Shown here in pieces: positions 11,621-23,529 of a stretch of DNA of 64,000 bases (its first letter is position 1; every line of letters begins with the position of its first letter). The position numbers and the translations under genes are program-made. The stretch comes from Sordaria brevicollis (taxonomy: Eukaryota > Ascomycota > Sordariomycetes > Sordariales > Sordariaceae). The stretch is taken from positions 4,092,001-4,156,000 of the forward strand of contig JAUTDP010000002.1 in the NCBI GenBank assembly GCA_033439795.1, written 5' to 3'. The notes beneath the pieces are model-generated. The model worked only from the letters and a program-made list of their open reading frames with translations, was not told the DNA's origin and made no database searches.

Positions 11621-14600
11621 TATGAATGTGTAAGATGGACAAGAAATAATGGCGAGAGTCCGAATTCTTCTCAGTGGTTGAAGAGACCCGAGTGTCCCTT
11701 AAGGAGAGGTATGACGAGGGACGCTCCTTCCTCTTGAGCCAAGGTTGCACATCAATTTGAGGGCAGGTGTAAGGAACCGGATAGGAAGGGACGTCTCCAG
11801 TCTTGTACGATGAGGAAGGAGCATTCGAGGGAAGGAGCGAAGGTCTAGACCTTCCGGTGTCTGGGCAAGATATATCTCGATCTTGTGAAATATACGGCTC
11901 GCCCATGATGCCCTCCCCACCTCTGTTTGATGCATCTTTGCCGAGTGTCCCCGTACCTGATCAGGTACTTTTTCCCCTGGGGGTAGTACCAAGTGGGGAG
12001 TGATTGGACGGGTGAGAGCAGGATAAGGTAGGTATAAAGATGTTTGAGATGACGAACCTATTGCTTGCCCATCACATGAAAGCAGGATAGATTCTGGGTG
12101 GATACGGGCAGAACGGCAGTGAGAACTTGGTGGAAACGGTTTCGTCAGGTATGGTTGCCCAATACCAAGCTTGGATTGAGATTGCCAACTGGTCAACAGA
12201 ACCAGGGCCTGGCGTCTCTACCTAGCCGGGGTCCGAGCATGGGATATCGGCCAAGAACAAACTGAGTAACGGTAGTGAAAATACATCAACCTCAACCCCG
12301 AGGGCTGTTCTGCATGGACTGGGCAGAAGTGCGTCCTGAGTCTGAATGCAGGACCTGAGTAGGTGTGGCTGGATCTGCCGCGTCCGCGTGAATAATCGGT
12401 CGTGCGGCGCCCTTTTCGGGGGTTTTGTGGATTTACCTGCTTCCTATCTTGGACCAAGGGTGATATCGAGTGAAGATACCATCAGCCTGGCAGTATAGCC
12501 AAGGCTTGACTGAACCAAGTAGTGTGAGGACTGAGGACGACTTGTGGGAGTAGTGACCGTTGTGGAACTCTTGGACGGACAAGCAGAAGACCCATGTCTA
12601 CGGATGCAAGAAGGGTAGCATTTGTTAATATGGATAAAGGGCGGTATATAATAAAAGCAGTTGGGCAAGTACCGCCTGACCGTGGGGAATATGGAGAGGC
12701 GTGAAGATGCTCTTCTCCTCTACCCCAGGATCTGGTCGACTTAGTACCCCATTTCAACCTTGTTTACCCCACAAACGCACGTAATCTAAGCACGACATGG
12801 CTTCGAGGACAACTGGAATTCTTGTGACGAGTTGAGATTTACACCTTCTTGGTGTGACGTGCCAGCCAATATTTTGGACGGCCCATCCTCATCGGCAGTG
12901 CGATGGTGTTTGGACATCTTTGGTGCAAGATGGTTGTTTTTAAAGAACAACGGAGGCTCGAGGTTGAAACGGCGCAGCGTGTGCCTTAATCAGGGGTAAG
13001 GAGGACCAGATATCGTGGAGTCAGCCCTTTCTCGACGAACTTGTAAGTGGTGCAACATGTCATCACCTTCCACAACAGCCACAACAGTCCTCGACCTGCA
13101 CCTGTTATTGGCATGGAGCTCGTTAGCCCACGTGAAGGCACGGTACCTTGGGTGGTAGCGGAGATATGGCGAGTGCGTAGCCGAGAACCCCACACAACTG
13201 TATCAAGCCTTGAGGAATGGGAAGTCCCGTAAGCACGATACATGAACAGGAGTAACTATGAAGTCCGCTGTTAGCGGTCAGGTCGTAGGAGGGGGAGAAA
13301 GATGTACCCCAAATGGTAGGTACAATAGGTGGATAGGCGAGCCGGTCCTCAAGGTAGCCTTGGTGCGACTGATTGACATCAACGGCCTATAACTGGATAT
13401 TCAGGTATAACAGAAAAGCCACTAGATATGCTGTAGCATGTATGCTTGATACCCGATACGCAGGGGAAATAGGAGGCTGCCAATTCGAAACGGGGTGATT
13501 TAGGACATGCTAGGATGTGGCTTTGGCAGTCAATGAATAGGACGAAGATCTCGACACGGCATATAATGCTTTGGCGCGGCAGTTTGATCTCGAATGTCTC
13601 CCCTGGAGGTGCCTTTGCTGGAATGCTGTCTCTTGATGACTCTTGTCGGTTGGTGCGATGGAAAGCATGGCTGTTGGATGAACGATGGAAAACTGCAGAC
13701 CTCTGTTGGTTGGACATGCATGGACGTTGACTTTTTGTGGTACGCCATGCGTGGAAAGCTTGGCACCATGATTACAGAGGCTGGACGAAGTACCTGACAC
13801 AGTAATAATTGTAATACAGCTGAATTGACGTAGTGGTATCATCAGGTTTCTTACAGACAATTGGTAATATACCTCTACACCCTCAACCTTATACATAGAG
13901 GTACCGGACAGCCATCAAAAACTGAATCCATCACTGCTTTCCATCTCCTCCTTCACTCACGACTACGCCAAGAAACAATGTCATCGCTTAGAGTATTACT
14001 TGATCATTACATATACTCAAAAGCGTGGGTCATGGAGTATCACTACTACCTGCCTAGCTAAATACCACACAGCAAGTTGCCAATGCGGTGAAATGAGCGC
14101 AGGCGTCCGGCAAAGGCCCGATGGTTTGCGGAGAGAAGTCCGATCACCACGGACTGCGCGGTTACATTGGTTCCTCCAGGTTTTCTCTACGGGCTCCTTA
14201 AGCAGCGGGATAGAAGCACGGGCACCAAACCAGCAGCTCGATTGCCTGCAGACGGCGGTACGACGGTACAACCACGGGCCGGCCTATCTCGCATAACCTC
14301 CTCCTGCAGTGAGTAACCCCACGGTTTCGAATTGGTTCGGGGTAGATGGGTGAACGTGATAGAACCATAACTGAGAAATAAAGAGAAGTGTCTTACTCTA
14401 GGAGATGGGATTCATGACCACAGATAACTGAAGCTTTCGTCTTCTACTCCATAGAATGGATCGGAGTTTGGGCGCAAGTGTTCTTAAAGGCGTCCGGTTC
14501 TAGGCATTATTGGTTGTTATAGTAACGCCAAGCATACAGTAAATTTCTGTTCCTGCAGAAGACTGGGTACTAAGTAGCAAACTCTCACCGTCGAGGTTCG

Positions 14601-16005
14601 TGGTTGCCGTCAACTTTAACTTCCCGTTGCTTAGAGTCGGTGCGCAGGGGCGGCAACCACAAGCACTTGCTCCATTTGGAACTTCGCAAGCATCCTCGCC
14701 GAAGACGCAACCTCATCAGTGTTGGGGTGGGGGAAGGACTTGCCATTGATTGGTGGGTTCCTACCTCTAGGTGGCTTTTCACCCTCCATGTCTCCTTCCT
14801 CCATATCTGGCTCTCTCCCGTTCTCGGCCCAGGCATCTCCTTCTGATTCAGTTTCTGCCTTCATGTAACATTTGCAATGGCATAACGACTTCATTCTCTG
14901 TTTGGCAGTACTGATCAAGTTACGCCTTCCAGATTCAGGATCGGGCAGGTGCGGGCCGAGATACCTTTTGCTTATCAGTCTCCCCTCCCTGCACCCTATC
15001 GATTTCATGGTATGTGACTCGAATTCGAGAGACGCTGCAGTGCTCTCCCTTTCTCTCCAGCTCTATCATCAGTCTTCAGGAGAACGCCCGAGACTGAACA
15101 ACTGTCACTGCTGCTATGCCGACTCCCACCCAATCCTGGCATGGAGGCCACCGCATAATATAGCACGCAGAGGTCCCAAGTATCTACCCGCTGCCGGCGA
15201 GCTTAAGCGGAATCGTCCTCGTGCAAGCTTATTTCAACGGTAGGGTTGCATGATTGGCTGGCAGATAATCAAAACTGCTCGGCTATCTACGTGGTCAACC
15301 ACACAGACTACCTTTCGCTGTTCATGTCTGGTTGCCGCTTGATATTACGGACTTGCCCCAAACTCCCCATCCTCGGTACGTCGAATCCTACTTCATGCCC
15401 TCGTCAAGTCACTGCTGGGGGGTTCAGAAAAAAACGAGGATACGGTAGGTTTAGATGAGCTCTCTACCACTGTACCATGGCTACTGACCGGCAAGCTCAT
15501 TTGGTATTCAGACATTTTCTTTTCTTTGACTGCTTTCTAATACGGCTGAATTCATCTGTCAGCACTGACTGATCTTTTCTCCCGAAACTCCATGCCTCTT
15601 GGGCCAAGTGACAACTCGAACACAAGAATCGTCGTGCAACACTTTCACGACCAGACTTTCACCAGTTTCTTCAGCCGGTGAAGAGCAGAGAAACACGTGG
15701 GAGAAACCGGAGGTTTAAGAAGCTTCCGATGCGCTATAATAAACAGTTCAATTGTGAGGGAAGTATATCACTTTATATGAGTGTCTGAATGTTTGCCTCC
15801 CATTCGAGGCAGATCAAATACAACAACACCCAACAAGAATGAAGCTCTTGAAAGCCTACCACCCATGTGATATACCGTCAATATTGAGTGAGGAGGTGCA
15901 AACATTGGCCTTCACATTTGGCTGAGTTGCAACTTTTGAAATGACAGGGAATCCGAGGCCATAATAAGTGAATCTTAAGCTCCATACCACTACCGGCCAT
16001 CATCC
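11621..16005. other. Gene-poor stretch of about 4.4 kb
   Basis: This stretch lies between the reductase start and the stop of the membrane-protein gene at 16,006. GC content is normal, so this is not a RIP island. No frame exceeds about 165 codons, none shows a domain, and I could not assemble exons into a believable protein. It presumably holds the reductase promoter and possible non-coding transcripts. Confidence 0.5.
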
Positions 16006-16872
16006 TCAACCACGGTACTCTTTAAACAGCAGGTCCGTCAAGCTTTTCCCCCCTCCCCCCGCCCGACTCTTATTTCCACCAGTTTTAATGACACGGTCTA
16101 TCCAAACAGCGGCTACCTCTATCCTCCCAGCAATTGCCAGCCATGCCGCACCAGAAGAAGCACATCTGCCCAGGCACATCATTGCCAAGATAAACCTCAT
16201 AAACTGCCACCAGCTGGTGAACATGATGAGGCTACTACCACTACCACGGCCGCCGTTGTACAGTCTAGAAACCTGTGATCCGTTTTGGACAGCAGTCGCG
16301 AAATCGCAGTAGACGCAGTAGACGAGGTAAGAAAATCCAATCTGCATTACCCACCACCAAGGCTCACGCTTCTTCAGCTCTGCGCGTTGTTGTTGGTGGC
16401 CGTTGCCATTGCCACAGCTGGATCCATAGTCATCGCAGGTACAAGAAACTTGGTGATCATCCTCACGGTGCTGGTCCTGCGAGGCAGTTGTTGGTTTTGC
16501 AGGGGACAAGGGAGGTGGGCTCAAGCTGGTTGTCAAAAGTGTTCCTCCTGATTCCGATCCCTCATCATGTTGATTCCTTGTTGGATCGCTACTTTGCAAC
16601 TCGGGCTGTGGCTCCGATATATCCCTTGATGAAGAAATTCCGGGCGTAGCGGTAGCGTTCTTGGTAGCAGCATCTTTGCTCTTCACTCGAGCGAAGTAAC
16701 TCCTCATCTGGTCATCAAAGTTCGTAGTGTTTGGTGTACCATCAGAAGCTTCTTCATGTTGGGGTTCCAGATCCTGTGTATCATCCCGACGAGGGCTGTG
16801 GTCGTTCGCAGAGCTGACATCTTCGTTGCTCTCACTAGCTGACGCGAGTTCTGGTTTGACGGTCGTATCCAT
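16006..16872 (-). CDS. Hypothetical membrane protein, single exon
   Basis: One uninterrupted frame of 288 aa from a true ATG. I do not recognise the family. Residues 1 to about 165 are polar and disordered, rich in Ser, Asp, Glu and Pro, with a short Cys cluster (SCTCDDYGSSCG, about 143-154). From about residue 170 there is a Trp-rich entry (EPWWWVMQIGFSYLVYCVYC) and at least two hydrophobic segments, the second within FTSWWQFMRFILAMMCLGRC and the Ala/Ile-rich stretch after it. The C-terminus is basic and Gly-rich. The layout suggests a long cytosolic N-tail anchored by a hairpin of two or three helices. Neighbours give no clue. The length, start and hydrophobic pattern favour a real gene, but conservation is untested. 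Confidence 0.6.
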   Translation of the reverse strand: MDTTVKPELASASESNEDVSSANDHSPRRDDTQDLEPQHEEASDGTPNTTNFDDQMRSYFARVKSKDAATKNATATPGISSSRDISEPQPELQSSDPTRNQHDEGSESGGTLLTTSLSPPPLSPAKPTTASQDQHREDDHQVSCTCDDYGSSCGNGNGHQQQRAELKKREPWWWVMQIGFSYLVYCVYCDFATAVQNGSQVSRLYNGGRGSGSSLIMFTSWWQFMRFILAMMCLGRCASSGAAWLAIAGRIEVAAVWIDRVIKTGGNKSRAGGGGKSLTDLLFKEYRG

Positions 16873-17496
16873 CTCGATTGACAGTGGGTGGTGACAGACA
16901 CTATTCAGCCAGAGCTGCTGCTAAAGTGGAACCGTACGCTAAACAATGCCAACGAAAAATAATTAAAAGTAAAACCGAATGATCAGAGGGCATGTGCAAG
17001 CCATTTCTAAGAAGTCAACAAAAAATATTTGGTTGGCTTTAAATAGCTGCCATTTCCGGCCCTTTGATGCAAGAGCTGGAACATGTTGCTAGGGTTCCTA
17101 ATTCTTGGTCGAACAAAGAGTGCTTTCACTTTGTACATGTAAACAGCGGCTCGTTAGAAGTACGGAGTATTCCCGTCCTTGCGTCACCCCTCCGACCGGA
17201 CGCCCCGTCGTCTCCTTTCATCTCTTCTCCTTCTAATGTTCACCGATTCTGTATTCTGGTAGACTTCGAGTTATCTGCAATTTTCATCAATTTACGCGCT
17301 TGAGGTTCTTTCTGGAAATCTGGATTTCCACATGCTCCATGAAAGAATGTTTAACAGGATGGTCTCTCAGACACGGCCTGGACTTGGATAATGGTGTAAC
17401 AACAAATTGTGAAGGAAGAATATCAACGCTGAAAGCCATAATGCCGGTTTATTATCCTTTTTAACGCCAGTGGGAACAAGCAGAACCATGTGCATT
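16873..17496. other. Intergenic, nothing seen
   Basis: This 0.6-kb gap lies between two same-strand genes and is the likely promoter of the membrane-protein gene and the 3' UTR of the TPR-like gene. No features could be supported. Confidence 0.6.
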
Positions 17497-18318
17497 TCAA
17501 CGAGCCCGATTATTATATATTCGTCTCCCTTCAACCGATCTCAATACCGGTGCCGTAGTCAACCTCCTCACTCCCCTTCCATGCTCATCTACCACCCAAA
17601 ACGGTCGATTCGATAGGGAAGAATCTCTCCTCGTACTACTGCTTCTCCGCCATGACGCCTCAGCATCACCTATGCTATCCCGCTCAAAAAAGAACTTAGT
17701 ATCCGGACAACCAAAGGTATGACTTGATATTCGCTCTTCTCTGACTGTCACCTCATTATTCGATCTGTACAGGTCACTACTAACCTCCTCTTGGCTAACG
17801 CTGGAGTAGTAACCACTCTCTCTCCCACTTCTGCCCATCCTCCTCTGACACTCCTTGGTCAGAGCCTCCAGTCCTTCCGGCCCTCTATCCGCCGCGAACT
17901 CGCGCACGCTTGCGGCCCGAATGTAGCACCAGTATGCTTTGTCCCAGTAGCCCATCCTGCGAAAACAATGGCCGCGGAAGAGCTGGGCTTTGGCAGTCAG
18001 TTGGGGCGAATAGTTGTAGTAGTGGCACCGGGACGCAAGATCGAGAGCGTGGTCGGCGTGGGAAAGAGCCGTGACTGTCCTTGCTCGGGATGACGACCCA
18101 GACAGGACGGAAAAGGAAGTAGGTCTTGGGCTGCGGTCTCCTTGGCCCTGTGAAAGAAAATGGTCGTAGGTGAAGTCACCGGTACCACTTGTGCCACAGC
18201 ATTCGAGAAGGATCTTGCAGCGGAGAAGGGAGTTGTTGATGGCTTTGGTTATTTCGGTCCTGCCGAAGGAGGAACTGGAAGGCCCTCTGGATGTCGTTCC
18301 ATTTCGTGGATGCATCAT
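17497..18318 (-). CDS. Hypothetical protein with TPR-like helical repeat
   Basis: Single-exon frame of 273 aa. It has two candidate ATGs, at 18318 and 18315. The middle (about residues 82-140) has the alternating helix pattern of a tetratricopeptide repeat: SHADHALDLASRCHYYNYSP followed by LTAKAQLFRGHCFRRMGYWDKAYWCYIRAAS, with the small and aromatic positions expected of a TPR hairpin. The N-terminal 80 residues and the C-terminal 100 are Ser/Arg-rich and disordered. TPRs bind partner proteins; nothing here points to a particular partner. I know of similar short fungal proteins with one TPR-like unit, but no characterised function. Coding potential is supported by the length and the repeat; the name is descriptive only. 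Confidence 0.65.
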   Translation of the reverse strand: MMHPRNGTTSRGPSSSSFGRTEITKAINNSLLRCKILLECCGTSGTGDFTYDHFLSQGQGDRSPRPTSFSVLSGSSSRARTVTALSHADHALDLASRCHYYNYSPQLTAKAQLFRGHCFRRMGYWDKAYWCYIRAASVREFAADRGPEGLEALTKECQRRMGRSGRESGYYSSVSQEEVSSDLYRSNNEVTVREERISSHTFGCPDTKFFFERDSIGDAEASWRRSSSTRRDSSLSNRPFWVVDEHGRGVRRLTTAPVLRSVEGRRIYNNRAR

Positions 18319-19372
18319 CCCTGCCTGTGAGCTGACAGAATGATGATGTGTATAGAACGGAAGAAATTTTGTTATGATAGCAGATTTAAAGATTCATGAA
18401 AGTGTGAAAACACGGCACAATGCTGGCAACTTCGGACTGGACTTGATCAATTCACCACGGAAACACAAGCGAGGGGGGAGAGAAATATGGGTTTTATAAA
18501 CAACCCACTGTGGTTTTCCTCTGTCTTTGCTATAATCAATGGATATGCAACGGCCTCCTGAACAAAGGAAATTCTGGTGATCAAGGCGCATTCTTGTGAA
18601 GGGAGCTGGGCGGAGGAGGCGGAGAGGGAAGGCCCAACAAAGGAGGAGGGGCTCACAAAGCGTTGTTGCCCCTCCACCATAAGGTATCCCCGTAAATGGG
18701 TCATAGCTGAGTGAACGAGATCGGATGGGATGAACCGTGCCTGCCCATTTTGCAGGCCAGTGATCTTTCATCTTCCACTTTTGTTGCGTACCTTAGGTAG
18801 GAAGTGCATCTGATACTCGCATATTTTGAAGTTGTGCAAAGTTGCAAGATGGAAAGAACGTCTCGATATGGCAGCGACAAGCGCGTTACTAGCACCCCCT
18901 GTCATGCGGTTTGGTTGCAGACGTTTCGGGGCAGGCAATTTGACCTTGGCAAGAACAATGTAACCTTCCAGCAGGAACCACCCACGCGTCGAACATTGTA
19001 CGCACGAAACGAACCCAGTGTTCTTCCTCCTCCTCACACCCCAAGGCATCGCATTTTCTACCAACAACTCATGAGCTTCCCGTCCCGACCCTGAGTACTC
19101 GACCTCCCTGAAGCCTCATCCGGGTCATCCCTTCGTTTGTTGGCGCGTTGGCTCAGTTGGCGCTGCACCTTGCTTTGAGAGAGAGAAAGAACCCCGGGAC
19201 CGGCACTTACCCCTCCACCGCCGCCAACATCAACATCCGGGCCGACGTTCGCCAACGACATACCTAGGTACCTCTAGAGTACTCTTCAGTCCCGGCCCTG
19301 GCCACTGACCCTATTCTCATTCTTGTCAACTTCTAGACGGAACAACCAGCCGTCGCGGTGTGGATAAAAAGG
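18319..19372. other. Divergent intergenic region upstream of the rhomboid gene
   Basis: This 1.05-kb region is shared by the divergent 5' ends of the TPR-like gene and the rhomboid gene. A CAACTTCTAG sequence ending at 19336 would make a good 3' splice site, so the rhomboid transcript may have an upstream, perhaps untranslated, exon. No other element could be supported. Confidence 0.5.
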
Positions 19373-20344
19373 ATGTCCGACTTGCTTTCGAAGGCAACTC
19401 TTGAACGAGTCGATAGAATTATCGCCCAGGCACCATTCACGTTTTGCCCTGATTTTCTCCTTTTCAACGAGCAGTGGCGGCGAAGTCCCTTCCTTGGCAG
19501 GTTTCTGATCAGCAACTTCAAAAAGGGATGGTTTGTCTACGTTTTCTGCGGCGTCAACGTGGCCGTCTTTGCCCTCTGGCATTGCCCTTCGCTGCTTGAG
19601 CTCCCCTCCAAGCTCCGTTCCTTTATCCGATCAGCGTCGCCACAACAAGCGAAAAATAGTAGTGGTCGCGGTGGAAGCACTAGAGTTCCGCCGAAGAAGA
19701 GGGTGGTGACGATTCACGATCTCCCCCGGGCTCCCATAAGTTCCAACAGGACCGCATCAGGGGCATCCCTCTTTGGCCAGCCTGCTCATTGGAAGACCCT
19801 CTACCAGCATTTCACTCACTCACTCGACAACTTGGCCCAAGGTCGCTGGTGGACCATGGTCACGGGAGCCATCTCACATAATGAACTCGAGCATATCGGC
19901 AAAAATCTGGTCGCCTTCGTCTGCCTGGCAAGCATAGCCATCGATTGTGGTGTGTCAAATGGCCAGCTAATTTGGATCAGCCTGGGCTCTGCTGTCGCCG
20001 GAGGGGCGGCGCAACTATGGCACAACTCACGCCTGTTGGAAAACGATCGTCTGCTACGTGCGCGGGGGGTGTATGTAAGCTATAGAGCCTTGGGGGCGAG
20101 TGGCATTGTGAGCGGGTTGAGTGTCGCTGTTGCTCTGTGTAGCCCAGACAGTTTGGTGCAGCTGTCTGTTCCATTTCTGCGTAGACCACCAACGGTGCCG
20201 GTGTGGACCCTTCCTGTGTTTAGTTGCGCCTGGGATATGTGGATGCTCAACGATCCGAGTTCGAGAATTGCCCATCACGCGCATCTTGGCGGTGCCCTTT
20301 TCGGCGGACTGTACGCTTTCATTGCGAGGAGAGGACATTATTAA
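19373..20344 (+). CDS. Rhomboid intramembrane serine protease (PARL/Pcp1-like)
   Basis: 323 aa from the first true ATG (MSDLLSKATL); the frame is open upstream through a GTG, so an extra 5' exon is possible (a TTCTAG acceptor lies just before). The catalytic Ser sits in GASG (Ser243) and the catalytic His in HHAHLGGALFG (His304). The oxyanion-side motif SHNELEHIGKNLVAF matches the H-x3-N signature of helix 2. Segments such as VNVAVFALWHCP and AHLGGALFGGLYAFI resemble yeast Pcp1 and human PARL, the mitochondrial inner-membrane rhomboids. Pcp1 processes cytochrome c peroxidase and the dynamin Mgm1. This protein is shorter on the N-side than Pcp1 and may be the second mitochondrial-type rhomboid of filamentous fungi. 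The protease family is secure; location is inferred. Confidence 0.87.
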   Translation: MSDLLSKATLERVDRIIAQAPFTFCPDFLLFNEQWRRSPFLGRFLISNFKKGWFVYVFCGVNVAVFALWHCPSLLELPSKLRSFIRSASPQQAKNSSGRGGSTRVPPKKRVVTIHDLPRAPISSNRTASGASLFGQPAHWKTLYQHFTHSLDNLAQGRWWTMVTGAISHNELEHIGKNLVAFVCLASIAIDCGVSNGQLIWISLGSAVAGGAAQLWHNSRLLENDRLLRARGVYVSYRALGASGIVSGLSVAVALCSPDSLVQLSVPFLRRPPTVPVWTLPVFSCAWDMWMLNDPSSRIAHHAHLGGALFGGLYAFIARRGHY

Positions 20345-20859
20345 TGGTGGTCAGTGTGGCCCATGAGAGGAATACTGGGCTGCGGATCAAAACCAAACAC
20401 ATCACTTGGGACATGGACCTTTCAGCATAGGATGGGTTAGCCAGACGTTGTTATTGCCTTGGTCTTTTTTCATGTTGCACGGGCGGTTAACAGCACGCAC
20501 GTATAGACTACAGGGCCTGTTTGTAGCTTGCAAGAAGCATGTATATATGAGTATCTAAGGAATGTGGATGTGTATATTGCCCCGTTCCCCAACGCCGCAT
20601 AAAAAAAAGGAGTGGTATCATGACATAAGGACCAAAAACTAACTGGAAAAAGGAACCACCAAAGAAGACGGGAAAGCAACGACTTTTGACACATAGGTAT
20701 GGTACCCAACGTTTTCGTGTTGGCCTTCCGTATGTCATCATAAAGCAACTTCAACTTCGACACAAACTAACCAAGTGCACACGAATTTCTCAAGTAAGTC
20801 AGTCTGTCTCGTTGCGAGAAACAAATCTTAAGCTGAAGATGGAGTCAAAAAGCAGGCCA
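20345..20859. other. Convergent 3' intergenic region
   Basis: This 0.5-kb gap lies between the tail-to-tail rhomboid and RTA1 genes. It would hold both 3' UTRs. No further feature seen. Confidence 0.6.
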
Positions 20860-22230
20860 TTAACCCCAAAGCGCATCCGGGTCAACAAGCTTCTGCGCCT
20901 CTCTCGGCGTTTTCCTCGGCGTATCAGCCGGCATCGACCCCGAAAGCGGCGGACTTCCCGCCTCGCTGGGCACATAAGGTACAACCTGTACGGGGGAGAT
21001 CTCGTAGGGTGCGCGCTGATACACGCGCTTGTCCTGCGGCGACGCCAGCCCCGGGGCTGGTGGTGGCGGCGGCGGGTAGATGGAGTGGTATGATCGCGGA
21101 GACGGTTGCACAGCACTCATGGGAGATGCCGGAAATGGCTGGGAGATGGCTCTCTTGTGTCTGCTGTGCCGATGGCCTCCTGTGACTGTCGATGTCGATG
21201 TCGATGATGGCCGCCAGTTGCGCAGAGGCAGATCTGACTCGTCGCCCGCAAGCGTGAAGGGCGCTGTCTCGGCCCAAGATGATCCAAAGGCTCTTCCCAC
21301 AGGTGCCATGCAAAGGATGATGGCGGCGATGAGCACGAGGGTGTCGTCGAGTACGAGTGAGACGACTTGGGATTGCACGAGGCCGCTGGAAAGCCCGCCG
21401 GTAAAAGCGACCAGTCGGATGGCTGCTCGGACTAGGAGAAGCACGGTGGCTACTTGGATGCCTGTGATATGGTGTTAGTGAAGGTTCTGTCAGAGACAAA
21501 GGGGTCCGCATGAAACTCACAAAGGAGGAACTTCTTAAAGTAGGAAGACAAGTAGACCATGGAGAAGGTAGGATCAAAGATGAACCGGCGATGGGATAAC
21601 TTGAGCCGGAAGTACCAGTAGCCACCCAAGAAGAGGGCAAGACTTGTCAGCTGTAAAGCCAACCCGGTCAACAGGATGTTGAGTCCCTGATTTCTCTGCA
21701 CAGTTGTTGGGTCAGTAAACGGTTTTTCAACAGTGGCTGATGGTAACAAGACGTACCTCAAGCTCGGTATCGCTCGTTGCCGACAGAGCGATCCCAATAG
21801 ACTGAAAGGCCAACGTGAAAATGTCGAGAGCCACAAACAGGATGTTGCAGTATATCGGCTCCGGCACGAGGCTAAACTGCTCGCCGTAGATCACCATCAC
21901 ATGTGGCAGAATCAGATAGACGGCAGCACTGATGAATGTTGGCCCCCATAGCGTCCCTATCATGTACAGGAGGAAATGGCTTTCGCTTGCCGGGTTCGAC
22001 CGTAGCAATATTTTCCCAGCATGGCCTACAACTTCGAGGAGTAGGCCGAGCGTGGTCAGTACTGCATAGAGCGGCGTCTTGTAGCGGACCCCCGTAAAGA
22101 TGTTGATGGGGATGAGCGCGGCAAAGGCAGCAAGCATGAAGGCGCTGCCGGCAGGGGATGTCTGGTAGGACAAGAAGCCGCCGGGGACGGGGCATGATGC
22201 GGCGGAAGTGCAGTCTCTGGTGGTCAACAT
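20860..22230 (-). CDS. RTA1-family (lipid-translocating exporter-like) 7-TM protein
   Basis: Three exons (22230-21757, 21695-21521, 21461-20860) join to 416 aa, with donors GTACGT and GTGAGT and both acceptors CAG. The start is the first ATG (MLTTRDC). Seven hydrophobic helices can be traced, with RTA1 family marks: the GILLRSN-like stretch after helix 2 (GHAGKILLRSN), the TLWGPTFISAAVYLIL helix, and a central FQSIGIAL. Known members include yeast Rsb1 (export of sphingoid bases) and Rta1 (7-aminocholesterol resistance), all at membranes. The C-terminal 150 residues are a cytosolic Pro/Ser-rich tail with a run of prolines (YPPPPPPAPG), longer than in yeast. The substrate cannot be inferred. 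Confidence 0.88.
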
Positions 22231-23529
22231 GTTGTCGGATTTTCGGAGCCGCCTGTCTATCTGTCTAGTTCATCGACGCTGAGAAGAGGAGGGCTGGTGA
22301 TGATACCGGGTCGACATGCGGGATGAACGACAGACAACTGAGCAGACACAGAAACACATGGCTCTTCCGGTGGTGGCGCGCTCCCATCATAAGAGATATA
22401 TCTTCAAGAAGCCGGTACACCCATCCCACGGATCGGCTCTTCAGGATGCCTCGCCTCGACACAACTGACCCGACAGATTGGAACGACATAGTACCGGGCG
22501 CTTAAGGTCCATGTTCGAAAGGAGGACCAGATGGTGAGGATGGCAGAATTGCCGATCAGTTAGAAGCGCACTTGCTGCTGACACAGTACGAACAAGCAGA
22601 GGCCAAAAGTCCAGGGATGCTTCGTGGTCAATGAGTGACGGCCCGTTGTGTTCTATTTCTTTCACCCGTGTCGGGTTGTACGCTTATAACTTTGGTTAGA
22701 AATATTCGGGCAGGCCTTTGTTATTGTCGAGTGTCTGCTCCGACCTGCCCTCGACATGTTTTTCATTGATCTTGAGAGCATCACAACAACAAGAGGACTG
22801 CTTGGTTCACAATAAAGTCCAGTTTAACATCCCACCGTCCACACACTGGGTGACATTGCCAAGAACCAACAGTGAACCGCGAACCGTGGTATGGGGGGTC
22901 GCGCTTGTCTTAACGTTATTCGCAAACCACTGCCGGAAAGGCGTTGGATCGTCTACAGCGTGGCATCGGCGTGTGGTGATTCCACACATTGTGCGCAGCA
23001 AGACACCTCTCTCTGCGTAGCCGAGCCCTTCAAGCCCATGTCTCTTGCTGCACAAGCCGTGGGATGTGAATGTTTGGGTGCATGAAGGCTGGTGGATGTT
23101 GGCTGGTGTTGGTCGGCAAGAAGGGTTGCAGTCTCTGTGATAGCGTCTCAGCTGGCCAATGAGAGATCTTTGTTGGTGCTAACGCGGCAGACTACCAATG
23201 ACGATCGATAGCGTCGACACTATGGCCCAGCGCCGACGAGTTCCGGTTGAAACCCTCACATGCCATTGATCTGTTTAACCGAGCCAGACGACGATACAAC
23301 CGTGCCCAGCACAGGTGCGAGGTGGAATGGCCCGTAGAAGGGGAAGTGGCTGCAATGTTGCTGGAGGAGTCGAATTAGTACGGATCCTTGGGTTCCGCGA
23401 GAAATTGGTTTGATGTCCCAAGCATCATCATATTCATTCCCAACTTGTTATTGTTGTTATTATATTTAACGTCTACTTCCGCCTCCCTAAGGGCATGAGA
23501 CGTACGGCATCGGCGCCGTTCTAATCTAA
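22231..23529. other. Intergenic approach to the RIP island
   Basis: This 1.3-kb stretch of ordinary base composition lies between the start of the RTA1 gene and the AT-rich block. Frames are at most about 100 codons and show no domain. It contains the RTA1 promoter. The composition change at about 23,530-23,760 is fairly sharp. Confidence 0.55.

Noticed and set aside
19358..19372. Start of the rhomboid at 19358
   Set aside because: That codon is GTG, not used here as a start; ATG 19373 is the first valid one.
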